Positions 41,565-51,454 are shown, counted from the stretch's first letter. The stretch: 64,000 bases of DNA from Bacteroides clarus YIT 12056 (GCF_900129655.1 NZ_FQWK01000004.1:124001-188000); one strand, 5' to 3'. Numbers and translations: made by a program. Notes: a model not told the origin generated them from the sequence alone.

Positions 41565-43007
41565 TTACTTCATCTTATTAAGGTTCTCCTGTGCTTTGTC
41601 CGGTTCTATAGTCAAGGCTTTGGTGAACCATTCCTTTGCTATCTCGGTATCTCCCGACAGCCATGCCAATACGCCCAGGTTATTCCATGCACGGGGATCG
41701 TCTTTTACTCTTTCCATGTATTGTTCCGCACGGTCAAAGTCACCATAAACGATGTTGGCGGAAGCTGCGTTGATATTGGCTACAATATCTGCCGGATAGT
41801 TGGTAGCGGCTATTTCGTAGACTTCTTTATATTCTTTTGTTCCCGGTTGGAAATTTTTGGCTACGCCGTACATTTCCTGCAAGTTCAGCATTTTGGGATT
41901 GGTATAAATCAACGTTGCGGCTTCGGAGTTACGTACTTCGCGTATTTCGTAATCGATAGCGATGGACAGACGACGCAGACGAGGATAATATTCATTCATC
42001 ATGGCACGGTAAGAAGCGGCGCCCAGTCCCGATTTCAGTCTGGCCTCACGCACGTCGGGGTTGGTATATTTATTGATGATTTCCAATGCTTTTTCTGCAT
42101 ATACGGGCTTGTCTTCTTCGAGCATCTTAACAAGGCTCTCCCAATCTTCACCGGCAGAGGTCACGTTCAGTATGCTGTCCGGGAAGTGATAGCTTCCTCT
42201 CAGGTAAAGAGCAAAAGAGTCGGCGCGTTTTGTTGCCACACGGTCGTTGGTCTTGGCAGAGCCGTCGGGTGAAGCGTATCCGCATACGTTGATGGCTTTG
42301 AAAGTTACCAAATCGCCTTCGGTCAGCGGATTCAGCGTTTCTTTCAGCTTTTGGAGCTCGGCGGAGTTGTTTTTGAAGTCGGCTTTGAATTCCGTACCAC
42401 CTACTGCATATTCTATATACAGGGTATTTTGTTCCGAACGCACTTTCAGAGGTTCTTCCGTCGGAGTAAGGTAGGATACCATGCTCATGCAAGGCTCGCA
42501 GATGGAACCTTTTTGTGGCAACGGTTCTTCTTCCACTACAACCACCGGCTCTATTACCTGAATCTCGGGTAAATCCAGCAGACAACCGTATTTCTTTCTT
42601 CCTTCCTGCAATATCCACATATCCGCTTGGCTCATCCATTCTTCGTAGGGAATGCGTACGGTATAGTCCACCAGGTTCCGGCGGTCGGCAGACTTACCTT
42701 TGATGACGGTATAAGGCGCGTTGTAATATCCTTTCTTGGCAAGCTTACGGTCTTTGTGACGCATCTTGAACTTGCTCTTTCCGGTCACAACAACGGGCGG
42801 CAAGGTCTTGTAGTTCTTTCCGGCAAACAATACCGGAGTAAAAGCGTAAGATTGGGTACTGTTCACTTTTACAGCTTCCATATTAAACTTAAAGTCCAAT
42901 GTCAGCGTATCGTTTTCCAAGGTCAATGCCGGTTTGGTGACTTTTACTTCACCTGCCATCGCGGCCAATGGCAGCATGGCAAACAGCAGGCAATATATTT
43001 TTTTCAT
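41565..43007 (-). CDS. Periplasmic/outer-membrane OmpA-like and TPR protein (DUF3868-like N-terminus)
   Basis: A 480-residue secreted protein. A signal peptide (MKKIYCLLFAMLPLAAMA) is followed by a beta-rich domain reminiscent of DUF3868. An OmpA-type domain spans about residues 195-300 (FKADFKNNSAELQKLKETL, GYASPDGSAKTNDRVATKRADSFALYL), which binds peptidoglycan. A C-terminal TPR unit (AWNNLGVLAWLSGDTEIAKEWFTKAL) ends the protein. It is the last gene of a three-gene operon with a barrel and a lipoprotein, suggesting an envelope complex. Confidence 0.8.
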   Translation of the reverse strand: MKKIYCLLFAMLPLAAMAGEVKVTKPALTLENDTLTLDFKFNMEAVKVNSTQSYAFTPVLFAGKNYKTLPPVVVTGKSKFKMRHKDRKLAKKGYYNAPYTVIKGKSADRRNLVDYTVRIPYEEWMSQADMWILQEGRKKYGCLLDLPEIQVIEPVVVVEEEPLPQKGSICEPCMSMVSYLTPTEEPLKVRSEQNTLYIEYAVGGTEFKADFKNNSAELQKLKETLNPLTEGDLVTFKAINVCGYASPDGSAKTNDRVATKRADSFALYLRGSYHFPDSILNVTSAGEDWESLVKMLEEDKPVYAEKALEIINKYTNPDVREARLKSGLGAASYRAMMNEYYPRLRRLSIAIDYEIREVRNSEAATLIYTNPKMLNLQEMYGVAKNFQPGTKEYKEVYEIAATNYPADIVANINAASANIVYGDFDRAEQYMERVKDDPRAWNNLGVLAWLSGDTEIAKEWFTKALTIEPDKAQENLNKMK

Positions 43008-43032
43008 ATTCTTCTTGTTTTAGTTGATGAAT

Positions 43033-44562
43033 TTAGAGTGATTGGGTTTCTACCGTTTTGTATTTACGCTTGTACTTCGGTCCGAAAGTGAAGTTGATAC
43101 CCAGATTTACGTTGACGGCAGCACGGCTGATAGGAGCGTAGTAGGCCGGTTCGTATTTACACATGGGAACATCTGCGCCGATGAAGAAGTTGAAACCGCG
43201 CGGGTGGAAATTCAACATGATGCCGGCGTCGGAACCGAAATTAGACAGAGCGTAGTTTACCGATGCTTCAAACCAAGAAAGGGGAGCGACATTGGCAGAA
43301 ACGCGTGCTTCTGTCCACGAGTGCTTACCTTGCATGCGGGTGGTGGAGAGGAAACCGAAGTTCAGACGGTCGTAAGCGGGCAGAGTGTATTGAGCGCCCA
43401 GGTGCAAGGTAGCCGCAAGGGCGGTGGTACGCTTCATTCCTTCGCCCACTTTATCGAACTTTGCCAAGTCCGCCAGGTCGTCTACCAGTTCGTCTACTTG
43501 GGTATCCAGTTTTTTGTTATTGTTGCTTCCATCGTCTTTTACGGAGATTTCGCTAAAGCCGTCGAACGTAAAGTCTTTGCTCATTGTGCCTTTGGTGGTA
43601 TTCTTCCATGATATGAAACCGAGGTCAAGCAAGGAAGCGGAGAATGTCCATTCATCGTTCAACTTGTAAGTCGCTCCCAAATCGATAGCCATACCGAAGC
43701 CTGTGGGACCGAGGTTGTCTGTATCGAAATCCAAATCATCGTAAGAAATCTGTCCGTCGGTACCTTCTTTCAAAGTTTGTGTTCTGTCTCCGTTGGCATC
43801 CAAGATATAGTCGTCTTCCTGATAGTTGCCGGTTTCGCCTTTAGTGGGTACAATAAGACCTTTGGCAGACATATATAGTTCGGCATTCTTCGGAGTGATG
43901 GTCCATTTGTCCTGAGAGGCAAGGATGTTCAGCTCGTCGATGTGCATGGTTGCTTTCGCCAATCCCACGAGTGCCTTTACTTTGGCGCCTACTGTCAGGC
44001 GTTCGTTGATTTCGCGTGCGTGGCCGAAAGCGATTTCCGCATAGTTGGTAGATACGATATTCAGGTTCTTCACATTGTAGCTGCTTCCTGTTTCGCTGGC
44101 TACTCCGTTTTTCATGAACTTAAAGAGTTCATCGGGCATGAAGAAGTTAGTGTTTGACTTAACGGAAATACCGAGCGTATTGAAACCGCCCCAGGCATGA
44201 AAACCTAAGGAAAGGATTGATTCGTCTACATTGACGCCTACTTTCAGTCTTTTGGGCAGCCCTTTCAGGAATTCGGCGCTGCTGACTTCTTCGTTCATAA
44301 ATGTAGTGAGGTCACCGTTGGCTTTCTTGAAGATAAAGTCACCTACACCACCTGTGGATTGCGCTCCGATGGTAAGATTTCCCAAGCCGGGAAGGCTGAC
44401 ATAGCCACGTTCGCCCATGAAGGCGGGATTTAGTTCGTGACGGTAGGTGCTTCCTTCCAGAAAATAGGTTGAACGGCTGTTCTGTGTCTGTGCCATTGCG
44501 TCACTGATTGCAAGTGTCGCTACTGCTCCGGACAGTATAATCGCTAAAACATTTGTTTTCAT
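43033..44562 (-). CDS. DUF5723-type outer-membrane beta-barrel protein
   Basis: A 509-residue outer-membrane protein. The start MKTNVLAIILSGAVATLAISDAMAQ is a signal peptide. RSTYFLEGSTYRHELNPAFMGERGYVSLPGLGNLTIG and the later GFGMAIDLGATYKLNDEWTFSASLLDLG are typical of the DUF5723 barrel group. The mature chain ends in alternating beta-strands and an aromatic residue region (NVNLGINFTFG). The middle gene of the operon. Confidence 0.85.
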   Translation of the reverse strand: MKTNVLAIILSGAVATLAISDAMAQTQNSRSTYFLEGSTYRHELNPAFMGERGYVSLPGLGNLTIGAQSTGGVGDFIFKKANGDLTTFMNEEVSSAEFLKGLPKRLKVGVNVDESILSLGFHAWGGFNTLGISVKSNTNFFMPDELFKFMKNGVASETGSSYNVKNLNIVSTNYAEIAFGHAREINERLTVGAKVKALVGLAKATMHIDELNILASQDKWTITPKNAELYMSAKGLIVPTKGETGNYQEDDYILDANGDRTQTLKEGTDGQISYDDLDFDTDNLGPTGFGMAIDLGATYKLNDEWTFSASLLDLGFISWKNTTKGTMSKDFTFDGFSEISVKDDGSNNNKKLDTQVDELVDDLADLAKFDKVGEGMKRTTALAATLHLGAQYTLPAYDRLNFGFLSTTRMQGKHSWTEARVSANVAPLSWFEASVNYALSNFGSDAGIMLNFHPRGFNFFIGADVPMCKYEPAYYAPISRAAVNVNLGINFTFGPKYKRKYKTVETQSL

Positions 44563-44621
44563 TCGTTTCGTTATATATGATTGTTGAATCTTTTGTTTGT
44601 ATCGCATGAAATATATTTCTA

Positions 44622-46379
44622 TTAGTTCAAATCAACTTTGATACCGTTAGGTATTTTGAGTTTCATGTCTGTAAGCTGTAACCATTGTGTACTTAATAAC
44701 TGAACGTCGGTTGCTTGTCCCGGTACGGCTGTAACTTTCAGCTTCAGACCGTCCAACTTACTGATAGCGCCTTCTGCGGTTTCGTTCAGGTTGATATTGA
44801 GCGTACTTGAAACTTCGGCTTTACCGTCTTTGCTTTCCGTGATGGTTCCTTCTACGGTCACGTCAATGTCTTTTATTACGTTTCCATTGGCATCCAGTGC
44901 GCTTACATTTTCGTTTTTGATTTCCATTGCCAAAGGAATGGTGTTGACAGCGTTGATAGAGAGAATGGCTTTCTTGATGTCTACATCTTCAAGGTCGAGG
45001 TCGAAATTGTCGATGGTTTCATCATATACGATCTTCAGGTTGCTGCCGAAGTTGAGGGGAACATCAATATCATAACTGCTATTTAAAATGTATTTTTGTC
45101 CTAATTCCACATTGTAATAATCGTCAGATTTTACAGTCGGTTCCAAATCCACTGTTATGTAGTCGGGTATGGTTTCGATTATGTCATTCAAATTGGGTAC
45201 AACAACATTGGTAGCTCCCTCAATTGCGGTTGCAACACGTGTTAAAGAAATTGTTTGTTGGTTATCTCCACTGGGTTTTAAAATTATAGAATTGCCGCCA
45301 TTACCACTACCTATCTTTACGACTTTGGTTACTTGGCCGTTTTTGTATCCGGTCATAACTCCATCCATCTCAATATTCGTTTGCAACGGGTTGTTGGCTT
45401 TGAATGAGAAGATAGGATTGGTAATATCTAATTTTACCTCATCATCTTGCAGGAAGTCAGGAAGATTGGTCAGTTCCACATTGGTGGTTTCTACGTTCAT
45501 ATCAGGTTTGATGGTTCCAAAGACTTTATTGACTGTCATTTCGTTTAAAATGGCAGTCGGCTTGATATTCAGTGTTCCTGTACCGCTGATGTTGGTCACT
45601 GTTACGGTAGTTACTACTTTGATAAACTCGTTATTTATGTTGATAAATTTTTCGTTGTTCTCTCCTTCTACGGCTATTCCTTCTCCGTATCGGCTTCCAA
45701 ATTCATATCCGATGATATCCAGTTCGTGGGTATCATTGTTAGAAGATATTGTTTTATCTCTTAAGGTTAACGTGTTGCCAATCAACCCCTCTTGTCCTTC
45801 CTTAAATTTAATGAAATTAGGGAATGCTATTTCCATTTTATCAATGGTGACGCTATTATAGGTGAGAGTATTATCTGCTTCAATAACAAATTTTATGTAT
45901 AATTTTGTTGGATTTTCGGCAGTCAATGCTCCGATTTCTATTACAGCTTTGTCAATTTTTTGGGCTTTAATGTTAATCTCACCTTGAGATTTTACATTAC
46001 TTACAGTATGCTCTGTATTATAAGAACTTGGTTGATTGCTGTCATATACTTTGATGGCATCTATATTATTTGTAGATGGGTCAACTGTAACTGTTGCGAC
46101 TTCTGTTTCCGTTCCCGCCATCTCATCCGCTTTCAACAGATGGTATTCTCCGTCTACCAGTTGTAAATCATCTCCTTCTTCAATCTCAATGATTTTATCC
46201 AGCGTGATCTTCTCCGTATATCCCACAGGAATCGCCAAATGTTCGCCACCGGCACTGATTGTCATGTCGATATCCTTGTTCAAGTCATAACTGTTATCGA
46301 TACACGATGTAGTTATTCCTAACGATGTTAATAATAAGGCCACGGCTATAAGCGGTCTTTTCTTTGCGTTTAGAATCAT
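44622..46379 (-). CDS. Large secreted lipoprotein, unknown function
   Basis: A 585-residue lipoprotein. The signal peptide ends LGITTSC and is followed by IDNSYDLNKDIDMTI. The remaining chain is rich in beta strands and asparagine/threonine, with repeated phrases like VTVTNISGTGTLNIKPTAILNEM, suggesting Ig-like domains. It is the first gene of the operon; a TACATTTG -7 box on the minus strand lies at 46486-46479. It probably works with the barrel protein at the outer membrane. Confidence 0.8.
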   Translation of the reverse strand: MILNAKKRPLIAVALLLTSLGITTSCIDNSYDLNKDIDMTISAGGEHLAIPVGYTEKITLDKIIEIEEGDDLQLVDGEYHLLKADEMAGTETEVATVTVDPSTNNIDAIKVYDSNQPSSYNTEHTVSNVKSQGEINIKAQKIDKAVIEIGALTAENPTKLYIKFVIEADNTLTYNSVTIDKMEIAFPNFIKFKEGQEGLIGNTLTLRDKTISSNNDTHELDIIGYEFGSRYGEGIAVEGENNEKFININNEFIKVVTTVTVTNISGTGTLNIKPTAILNEMTVNKVFGTIKPDMNVETTNVELTNLPDFLQDDEVKLDITNPIFSFKANNPLQTNIEMDGVMTGYKNGQVTKVVKIGSGNGGNSIILKPSGDNQQTISLTRVATAIEGATNVVVPNLNDIIETIPDYITVDLEPTVKSDDYYNVELGQKYILNSSYDIDVPLNFGSNLKIVYDETIDNFDLDLEDVDIKKAILSINAVNTIPLAMEIKNENVSALDANGNVIKDIDVTVEGTITESKDGKAEVSSTLNINLNETAEGAISKLDGLKLKVTAVPGQATDVQLLSTQWLQLTDMKLKIPNGIKVDLN

Positions 46380-46638
46380 AATTTTATTGTTTATAATTGT
46401 TTTGTTGTTTATTTATATTCAATATATGGAAAAATAGAACAGATAAAAGGTATTTTAGGCTATCTTCTAAAATCTGCGCAAATGTATGAATTTTATTTAA
46501 TTAATAGCTGATAAGCCGTTAAAAAATAAGTTGGTAAGTGAAATAAGGTTGCTTATTTGCCTTAGGAACAAAATCGTTACGTTGAAAATCGTTCATGTCT
46601 TTAATAAGAAGAGACATTGCCAATATTTATTCGTTCCA

Positions 46639-46716
46639 CCATGGTGGAACAGAAACTTCCCCATGATGGAACAAAAGTTTCTCCACGGTGGAACGAAAAC
46701 TTTTCCATGGTGGAAC
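46639..46716 (+). repeat. Four tandem copies of CCATGGTGGAAC with 22-bp period
   Basis: CCAYGRTGGAAC begins at 46639, 46661, 46683 and 46705, exactly 22 bases apart. The intervening 10 bases follow an AAAACTTT-like pattern. Copy 1 is preceded by GTTCCACC, making a full palindrome. The period is not a multiple of three, so it is not coding. Confidence 0.85.
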
Positions 46717-46979
46717 GAATAAGCATTAGCAGCCCAACCTCTTAAACAAAGAAACGGATTGTACTGAGATATGCAAGTCAGGAGTGAAAAGGAGTTAGAG
46801 AAGTTATCAGTCCGCAGGTGGCGGGCTTGGGAGTTAAAGCCGATACTGAGATAGTGTAACTTTTATATTTTTTGTTTATCAGTGTACTATGGTTTTATAT
46901 AGGAAACATAAATCATGGCATGTAAAATCTTTATTCTTAAAACTGCTTAAAAAGTGCTTAAGTCGTAAAGTTTAATATT

Positions 46980-46987
46980 TATCTTTG
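46980..46987 (+). promoter_or_regulatory. Predicted -7 box of the GNAT-ibrA-ibrB operon
   Basis: TATCTTTG lies 33 bases before the first start at 47020; a -33 element is unclear. Confidence 0.5.
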
Positions 46988-47019
46988 AACATTCGAAAAT
47001 ATTAAACCGCCAATACAGG

Positions 47020-47415
47020 ATGATACAGATTATACAACTACAAGGAACGGACAAGCGGCTATATGAGCTTGTAGCACCATTGGTGATGAATCCTGATATC
47101 TTAAAGCAGAATTATAACTACCCCTTCCGTACATCGGAAGATTTTGTTTGGTTTGTGGCAGTAGACAAAAAGAAAGTCATAGGTTTTATACCGGTAGAAG
47201 AAAAGAAGAAAGAGTGTATCATTAATAATTATTATATAGAAGGTAATAATGAAAGTACGCTGAAACTATTATTAGAGAAAGTTATATCGGAGACGACTGC
47301 GAGTAAGGAACTGACTTCGGTTACTTTCATGGAGCACTGTTCTCTTTTTAAGGAATTAGGCTTTTCGGAGGAAAAGGTCTGGACTCGCTACGTGAAAATG
47401 AAAAAAGATAAATAA
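47020..47415 (+). CDS. Small GNAT-like protein in the ibrAB operon
   Basis: A 131-residue protein. KKVIGFIPVEEKKKECIINNYYIEG resembles the central strands of a GNAT fold, and LFKELGFSEEKVWTRYVKMKK resembles its C-terminal strand; the acetyl-CoA loop is degenerate. It ends 2 bases before the ibrA start, so it is co-translated. A role in modifying or controlling IbrA/IbrB is possible; I would not claim acetyl transfer. Confidence 0.7.
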   Translation: MIQIIQLQGTDKRLYELVAPLVMNPDILKQNYNYPFRTSEDFVWFVAVDKKKVIGFIPVEEKKKECIINNYYIEGNNESTLKLLLEKVISETTASKELTSVTFMEHCSLFKELGFSEEKVWTRYVKMKKDK

Positions 47416-47417
47416 GT

Positions 47418-48707
47418 ATGGCCGCATCTAAAAATGTATACGAACTTGCGCAGGAACGTTTAGAACTGATTTTTAGAGAGTTCGATACAATATGCGTGTC
47501 GTTTTCCGGCGGGAAAGACAGTGGCGTATTGCTGAACTTATGCATAGATTACATCCGGCGCAATAATTTAAAGCGAAAGTTATGTGTGTTTCATATGGAT
47601 TATGAGATACAATATACCGTAACCATAGATTATGTAGACCGTATATTGGAAGCCAATAAGGATATTTTGGAAGTCTATCGGGTATGTGTCCCTTTCAAGG
47701 TTACTACTTGCACATCCATGTATCAGAGTTATTGGCGTCCCTGGGATGAGAGCATGAAAGAACTTTGGGTGCGTCAGATGCCTCCGGGCTCTTATACGAA
47801 AGAGGCTTTTCCGTTCTATACGGAGAATATGTGGGATTATGAGTATCAGATGCATTTTGCCAAATGGCTGCATCTGCGAAAAGATGCGGTGCGTACCTGT
47901 TTCCTTATAGGTATTCGCACGCAGGAGAGCTTCAACCGCTGGCGCAGTATTCATCTGAACCGCAAATATCAGATGTATCATAATTACAGGTGGACTTCCA
48001 AAATAGGCAACGACATATTCAACGCTTATCCCATCTACGACTGGAAAACGACGGATATCTGGACTGCCAATGGAAAGTTCGGCTTCGATTATAACCATTT
48101 GTACGACTTGTATTATAAGGCAGGTGTCAATATAGAACGCCAGCGTGTGGCCAGCCCGTTTCTGTGCGAGGCGCAGGAGAGCCTTGCGTTGTATAAAGTG
48201 ATAGACCCTAATACTTGGGGAAAAATGATAGGACGTGTCAATGGAGTGAACTTTACAGGTATTTATGGCGGTACTCACGCTATGGGATGGCAGAGCGTAC
48301 GCATCCCGAAAGGCTATACGTGGAAAGGCTTTATGCAGTTTCTGCTTTCTACCTTGCCCGAAGAAACCCGGCGCAACTATTTGAAGAAATTGACCGTCAG
48401 CATCGAGTTCTGGCGAACCAAAGGAGGATGTCTTAGCGAGAATACCATAAAAAAATTACAGGATGCGGGTATCCCCATCGAAGTGGTGAACTATACCAAT
48501 TACAAAACAAACAAGAAACCTGTCCGCATGGATTATCTGGATGATATCGATATTACGGAATTCAGGGAGATACCTACTTATAAACGTATGTGCATTTGTA
48601 TTTTGAAGAATGACCATGCGTGTAAATACATGGGATTTGCCCTGACTAAAGAAGAGATATACAAGCGAGACAAAATAATGGAACAATTCAAAAATATGAT
48701 GCTATGA
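47418..48707 (+). CDS. ibrA: IbrA-like PAPS-reductase-family (DUF3440) protein
   Basis: A 429-residue ATP pyrophosphatase-type protein. The PP-loop SGGKDS is at residues 30-35. The C-terminal ~120 residues match DUF3440. The fold is shared with PAPS reductase and DndC; IbrA with IbrB activates immunoglobulin-binding protein expression in E. coli. The biochemical activity is unsettled: adenylation or thiolation chemistry is possible. It overlaps ibrB by 4 bases. Confidence 0.85.
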   Translation: MAASKNVYELAQERLELIFREFDTICVSFSGGKDSGVLLNLCIDYIRRNNLKRKLCVFHMDYEIQYTVTIDYVDRILEANKDILEVYRVCVPFKVTTCTSMYQSYWRPWDESMKELWVRQMPPGSYTKEAFPFYTENMWDYEYQMHFAKWLHLRKDAVRTCFLIGIRTQESFNRWRSIHLNRKYQMYHNYRWTSKIGNDIFNAYPIYDWKTTDIWTANGKFGFDYNHLYDLYYKAGVNIERQRVASPFLCEAQESLALYKVIDPNTWGKMIGRVNGVNFTGIYGGTHAMGWQSVRIPKGYTWKGFMQFLLSTLPEETRRNYLKKLTVSIEFWRTKGGCLSENTIKKLQDAGIPIEVVNYTNYKTNKKPVRMDYLDDIDITEFREIPTYKRMCICILKNDHACKYMGFALTKEEIYKRDKIMEQFKNMML

Positions 48708-49231
48708 GTGTAGATAAAAGTCCGGTATACAATGTAAAAGCGGTTCCCATAGAAAAGATACAAGCCAATGATTATAATCCGAATGTAGTGGCGCCGCCCG
48801 AAATGAAACTGTTGGAACTGTCCATCTGGGAAGATGGTTTTACAATGCCCTGCGTCTGCTATTACGACCGGGAGAAAGACAACTATATTTTGGTAGACGG
48901 ATACCACCGCTATCAGGTGTTGAAAACTTCCAAACGGATTTATCAGCGCGAGAACGGTTTGTTGCCGGTCGTTGTGATTGATAAGGAATTGTCCAACCGT
49001 ATGGCATCCACAATCCGCCATAACCGTGCGCGTGGAACACATAACATCGAGCTGATGTGTAATATTGTCGCCGAACTGGATCATGCCGGCATGTCCGACC
49101 AGTGGATCATGAAGAATATAGGAATGGACCGTGACGAGCTACTTCGTTTAAAGCAAATTTCGGGTTTGGCAGACTTGTTTGCCAATAAAGATTTCAGTAT
49201 TCCTGATAACAAGCCGGAATATATTCCCTGA
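48704..49231 (+). CDS. ibrB: IbrB-like ParB N-terminal domain protein
   Basis: A 175-residue ParB/Srx-fold protein. The ILVDGYHRYQVLK segment and the start VKAVPIEKIQANDYNPN are the ParB N-terminal signature, and SNRMASTIRHNRARGTHN is the second conserved block. Residues ~125-150 form an HTH-like region (MSDQWIMKNIGMDRDELLRLKQI). ParB-fold proteins bind CTP or ATP and act as switches. It is coupled to ibrA by a 4-base overlap. Confidence 0.88.
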   Translation: MSVDKSPVYNVKAVPIEKIQANDYNPNVVAPPEMKLLELSIWEDGFTMPCVCYYDREKDNYILVDGYHRYQVLKTSKRIYQRENGLLPVVVIDKELSNRMASTIRHNRARGTHNIELMCNIVAELDHAGMSDQWIMKNIGMDRDELLRLKQISGLADLFANKDFSIPDNKPEYIP

Positions 49232-49256
49232 CAATTGAAATAATCCTTTTACAAAC

Positions 49257-49287
49257 TTGCATATTTTAACCAAATCGCCTACATTTG
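49257..49287 (+). promoter_or_regulatory. Predicted promoter of the UDP-glucuronate decarboxylase gene
   Basis: TTG at 49257-49259, 20 bases, then TACATTTG at 49280-49287; the start at 49350 gives a 60-base leader. Confidence 0.6.
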
Positions 49288-49349
49288 TCAGCACATAAGC
49301 AAAACAAACAGATTGTATGGTCTTCGGACATATAGAAATATAGTGCTGC

Positions 49350-50285
49350 ATGAAAAAAATATTGGTTAGCGGTGGTGCCGGCTTTATAGGCTCTCATCTG
49401 TGTACCCGGTTGATTAAAGACGGACACAAAGTAATATGCTTGGATAATCTTTTCACCGGTTCGGAAGAGAATATAGCCCACCTGAAGGGGAATCCTCATT
49501 TTGAATTTGTGCTTCACGATGTGGAATTCCCTTATGAGGCGGAGGTCGATGAAATTTATAATCTGGCTTGTCCCGCATCCCCGATACATTATCAGCACGA
49601 TGCCATAAAAACTATTAAAACTTCGGTATTGGGAGCTATTAATATGTTGGGACTGGCAAAAAAGACAAATGCGAAAATCATGCAGGCGTCTACCAGCGAA
49701 ATCTATGGTGATCCTATCATACATCCCCAAGTGGAAAGTTATTGGGGAAATGTAAACCCGATCGGAATCCGTTCTTGTTATGATGAAGGCAAACGTTGCG
49801 CCGAAACGCTTTTTATGGATTATCATCGTCAGAACGGGATACGCATAAAGATTATACGTATTTTCAATACATATGGTCCGCGTATGTTGCCTGATGACGG
49901 GCGGGTGGTTTCTAATTTTGTGGTTCAGGCATTGCGGAACGAGGATATTACGATTTACGGCTCAGGCGCTCAAACTCGTAGTTTTCAGTATGTGGACGAC
50001 TTGATAGAAGGAATGGTGCGGATGATGAATACGGAAGATGAGTTTATCGGTCCGATAAATTTGGGTAATCCCTGCGAATTCTCCATTCTTGAGCTGGCGG
50101 AGAAAGTCATCGAGCTGACAGGCTCCCAATCAAAGCTGATATTCAAACCGTTGCCGCACGATGATCCGAGACAACGAAAACCCGACATTACGTTGGCTAA
50201 AAGCAAACTGCTCTGGCAACCTGCAATCGGGCTGGAGGAAGGCTTGCGCCGCATGATTGAATATTTCGGAAAGTATCGTTCTTGA
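49350..50285 (+). CDS. uxs: UDP-glucuronic acid decarboxylase (UDP-xylose synthase)
   Basis: A 311-residue short-chain dehydrogenase of the UXS type. NAD binding is by [11 protein letters not shown] at residues 7-17. The catalytic pair is Y-x3-K in [12 protein letters not shown], with the upstream serine/threonine in ASTSEIYGD. The [20 protein letters not shown] and SFQYVDDLI blocks are typical of UXS. It oxidises and decarboxylates UDP-glucuronate to UDP-xylose in the cytosol for glycan synthesis. The next gene starts 42 bases after its stop. Confidence 0.92.
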   Translation: MKKILVSGGAGFIGSHLCTRLIKDGHKVICLDNLFTGSEENIAHLKGNPHFEFVLHDVEFPYEAEVDEIYNLACPASPIHYQHDAIKTIKTSVLGAINMLGLAKKTNAKIMQASTSEIYGDPIIHPQVESYWGNVNPIGIRSCYDEGKRCAETLFMDYHRQNGIRIKIIRIFNTYGPRMLPDDGRVVSNFVVQALRNEDITIYGSGAQTRSFQYVDDLIEGMVRMMNTEDEFIGPINLGNPCEFSILELAEKVIELTGSQSKLIFKPLPHDDPRQRKPDITLAKSKLLWQPAIGLEEGLRRMIEYFGKYRS

Positions 50286-50326
50286 ATAAATATAATATCG
50301 ATAACGGGAAAAAATATAATACAAAG

Positions 50327-51454
50327 ATGAACATGGAAATAAATCCTTCCGAGTACAAGATTCTCATCGTAGATGATGTGATGTCCAACGTATTGTTGTT
50401 GAAAGTACTCTTGACAAATGAGAAGTTTGCGATTGCTACGGCAAACAACGGACAGCAGGCTTTGGAGCAGGTGGAAAAAGAACATCCGGACTTAGTGTTG
50501 CTGGATGTGATGATGCCGGATTTAAGCGGATTTGAAGTTGCGCAGCGTCTCAAGTCAAACCCCGATACGGCAGATATTCCAATCATCTTTTTGACTGCAT
50601 TGAACAGTACGACGGATATTGTGAAAGGCTTCCAGGTAGGGGCCAATGATTTTATATCCAAGCCTTTCAATAAGGAAGAACTGATAATTCGCGTCACTCA
50701 TCAGATTTCATTGGTGGCGGCCAAACGTATTATTTTGAAGAAAACGGAAGAGTTGCAGCGTACCATTGCCGGACGTGACAAGCTGTATTCTGTGATTGCC
50801 CACGATTTGCGTTCTCCGATGGGCTCTATCAAAATGGTGCTGAATATGCTGATTCTTAACCTGCCTGTTGAGAAGATTGGCACCGAGATGCACGAGCTGC
50901 TGACAATGGCAAACCGGACAACAGAAGATGTTTTCTCATTATTGGATAACCTGCTGAAATGGACAAAGAGCCAAATCGGTAATCTGAATGTTGTCTATCA
51001 GGATATTGATGCAGTGGAAGTGATGGACGGCGTGATTGATGTATTCAATATGATAGCCGGCTTGAAGAAGATTACCATTCGTGAAGAAAAGCCGGAGAAG
51101 TTACCTGTCTGTGCTGATATTGATATGCTGAAAACCGTTATTCGCAATCTGTTGAGCAATGCCATTAAATTCAGTAATGAAAACTCCGAAGTGTTGGTGA
51201 AAATGGAAGAACAGGGAGATATGGTGGTGGTCAGCGTAAAAGATAACGGTTGCGGGATTGACGAAGAAGGGCAGAAAAAATTACTGCATACCGATACGCA
51301 TTTCAGCACCTTCGGTACTAACAATGAAGAAGGTTCCGGATTAGGATTGCTATTGTGTCAGGATTTTGTCGTGAAGAATGGCGGTAAGCTGTGGTTTACA
51401 TCCAAGCAAGGAGAAGGATCGACATTCTATTTCTCTATCCCGTTGAAGAAATAA
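50327..51454 (+). CDS. REC domain-histidine kinase hybrid protein
   Basis: A 375-residue soluble signalling protein. A receiver domain (about 1-125: ILIVDDVMSN, LVLLDVMMPDLSG with the phospho-acceptor Asp, and a later lysine in FISKPF) is followed by a HisKA dimerisation helix with H in VIAHDLRSPMGS and an HATPase domain with RNLLSNAIKFS, DNGCGI and GSGLGLLL. There is no transmembrane or PAS sensor segment, so the input is presumably another kinase acting on the REC domain. The start MNMEINPSEYK is 42 bases after uxs. Confidence 0.9.
   Translation: MNMEINPSEYKILIVDDVMSNVLLLKVLLTNEKFAIATANNGQQALEQVEKEHPDLVLLDVMMPDLSGFEVAQRLKSNPDTADIPIIFLTALNSTTDIVKGFQVGANDFISKPFNKEELIIRVTHQISLVAAKRIILKKTEELQRTIAGRDKLYSVIAHDLRSPMGSIKMVLNMLILNLPVEKIGTEMHELLTMANRTTEDVFSLLDNLLKWTKSQIGNLNVVYQDIDAVEVMDGVIDVFNMIAGLKKITIREEKPEKLPVCADIDMLKTVIRNLLSNAIKFSNENSEVLVKMEEQGDMVVVSVKDNGCGIDEEGQKKLLHTDTHFSTFGTNNEEGSGLGLLLCQDFVVKNGGKLWFTSKQGEGSTFYFSIPLKK

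Larger units (their letters stand above)
46380..47019. other. Non-coding region containing a 22-bp-period array
   Basis: No gene is seen. It holds promoters for the divergent operons and the four-copy array at 46639-46716. The sequence between about 46720 and 46970 shows nothing recognisable. Confidence 0.6.

Noticed and set aside
41544-46166. Long antisense frames opposite the outer-membrane operon
   Set aside because: They are shadows created by codon usage of the minus-strand genes; they lack promoters and domain features.
46621-46722. The tandem array as a CRISPR or coding repeat
   Set aside because: Repeats of 12 bp with 10-bp similar spacers are too short for CRISPR, and the 22-bp period breaks the reading frame.
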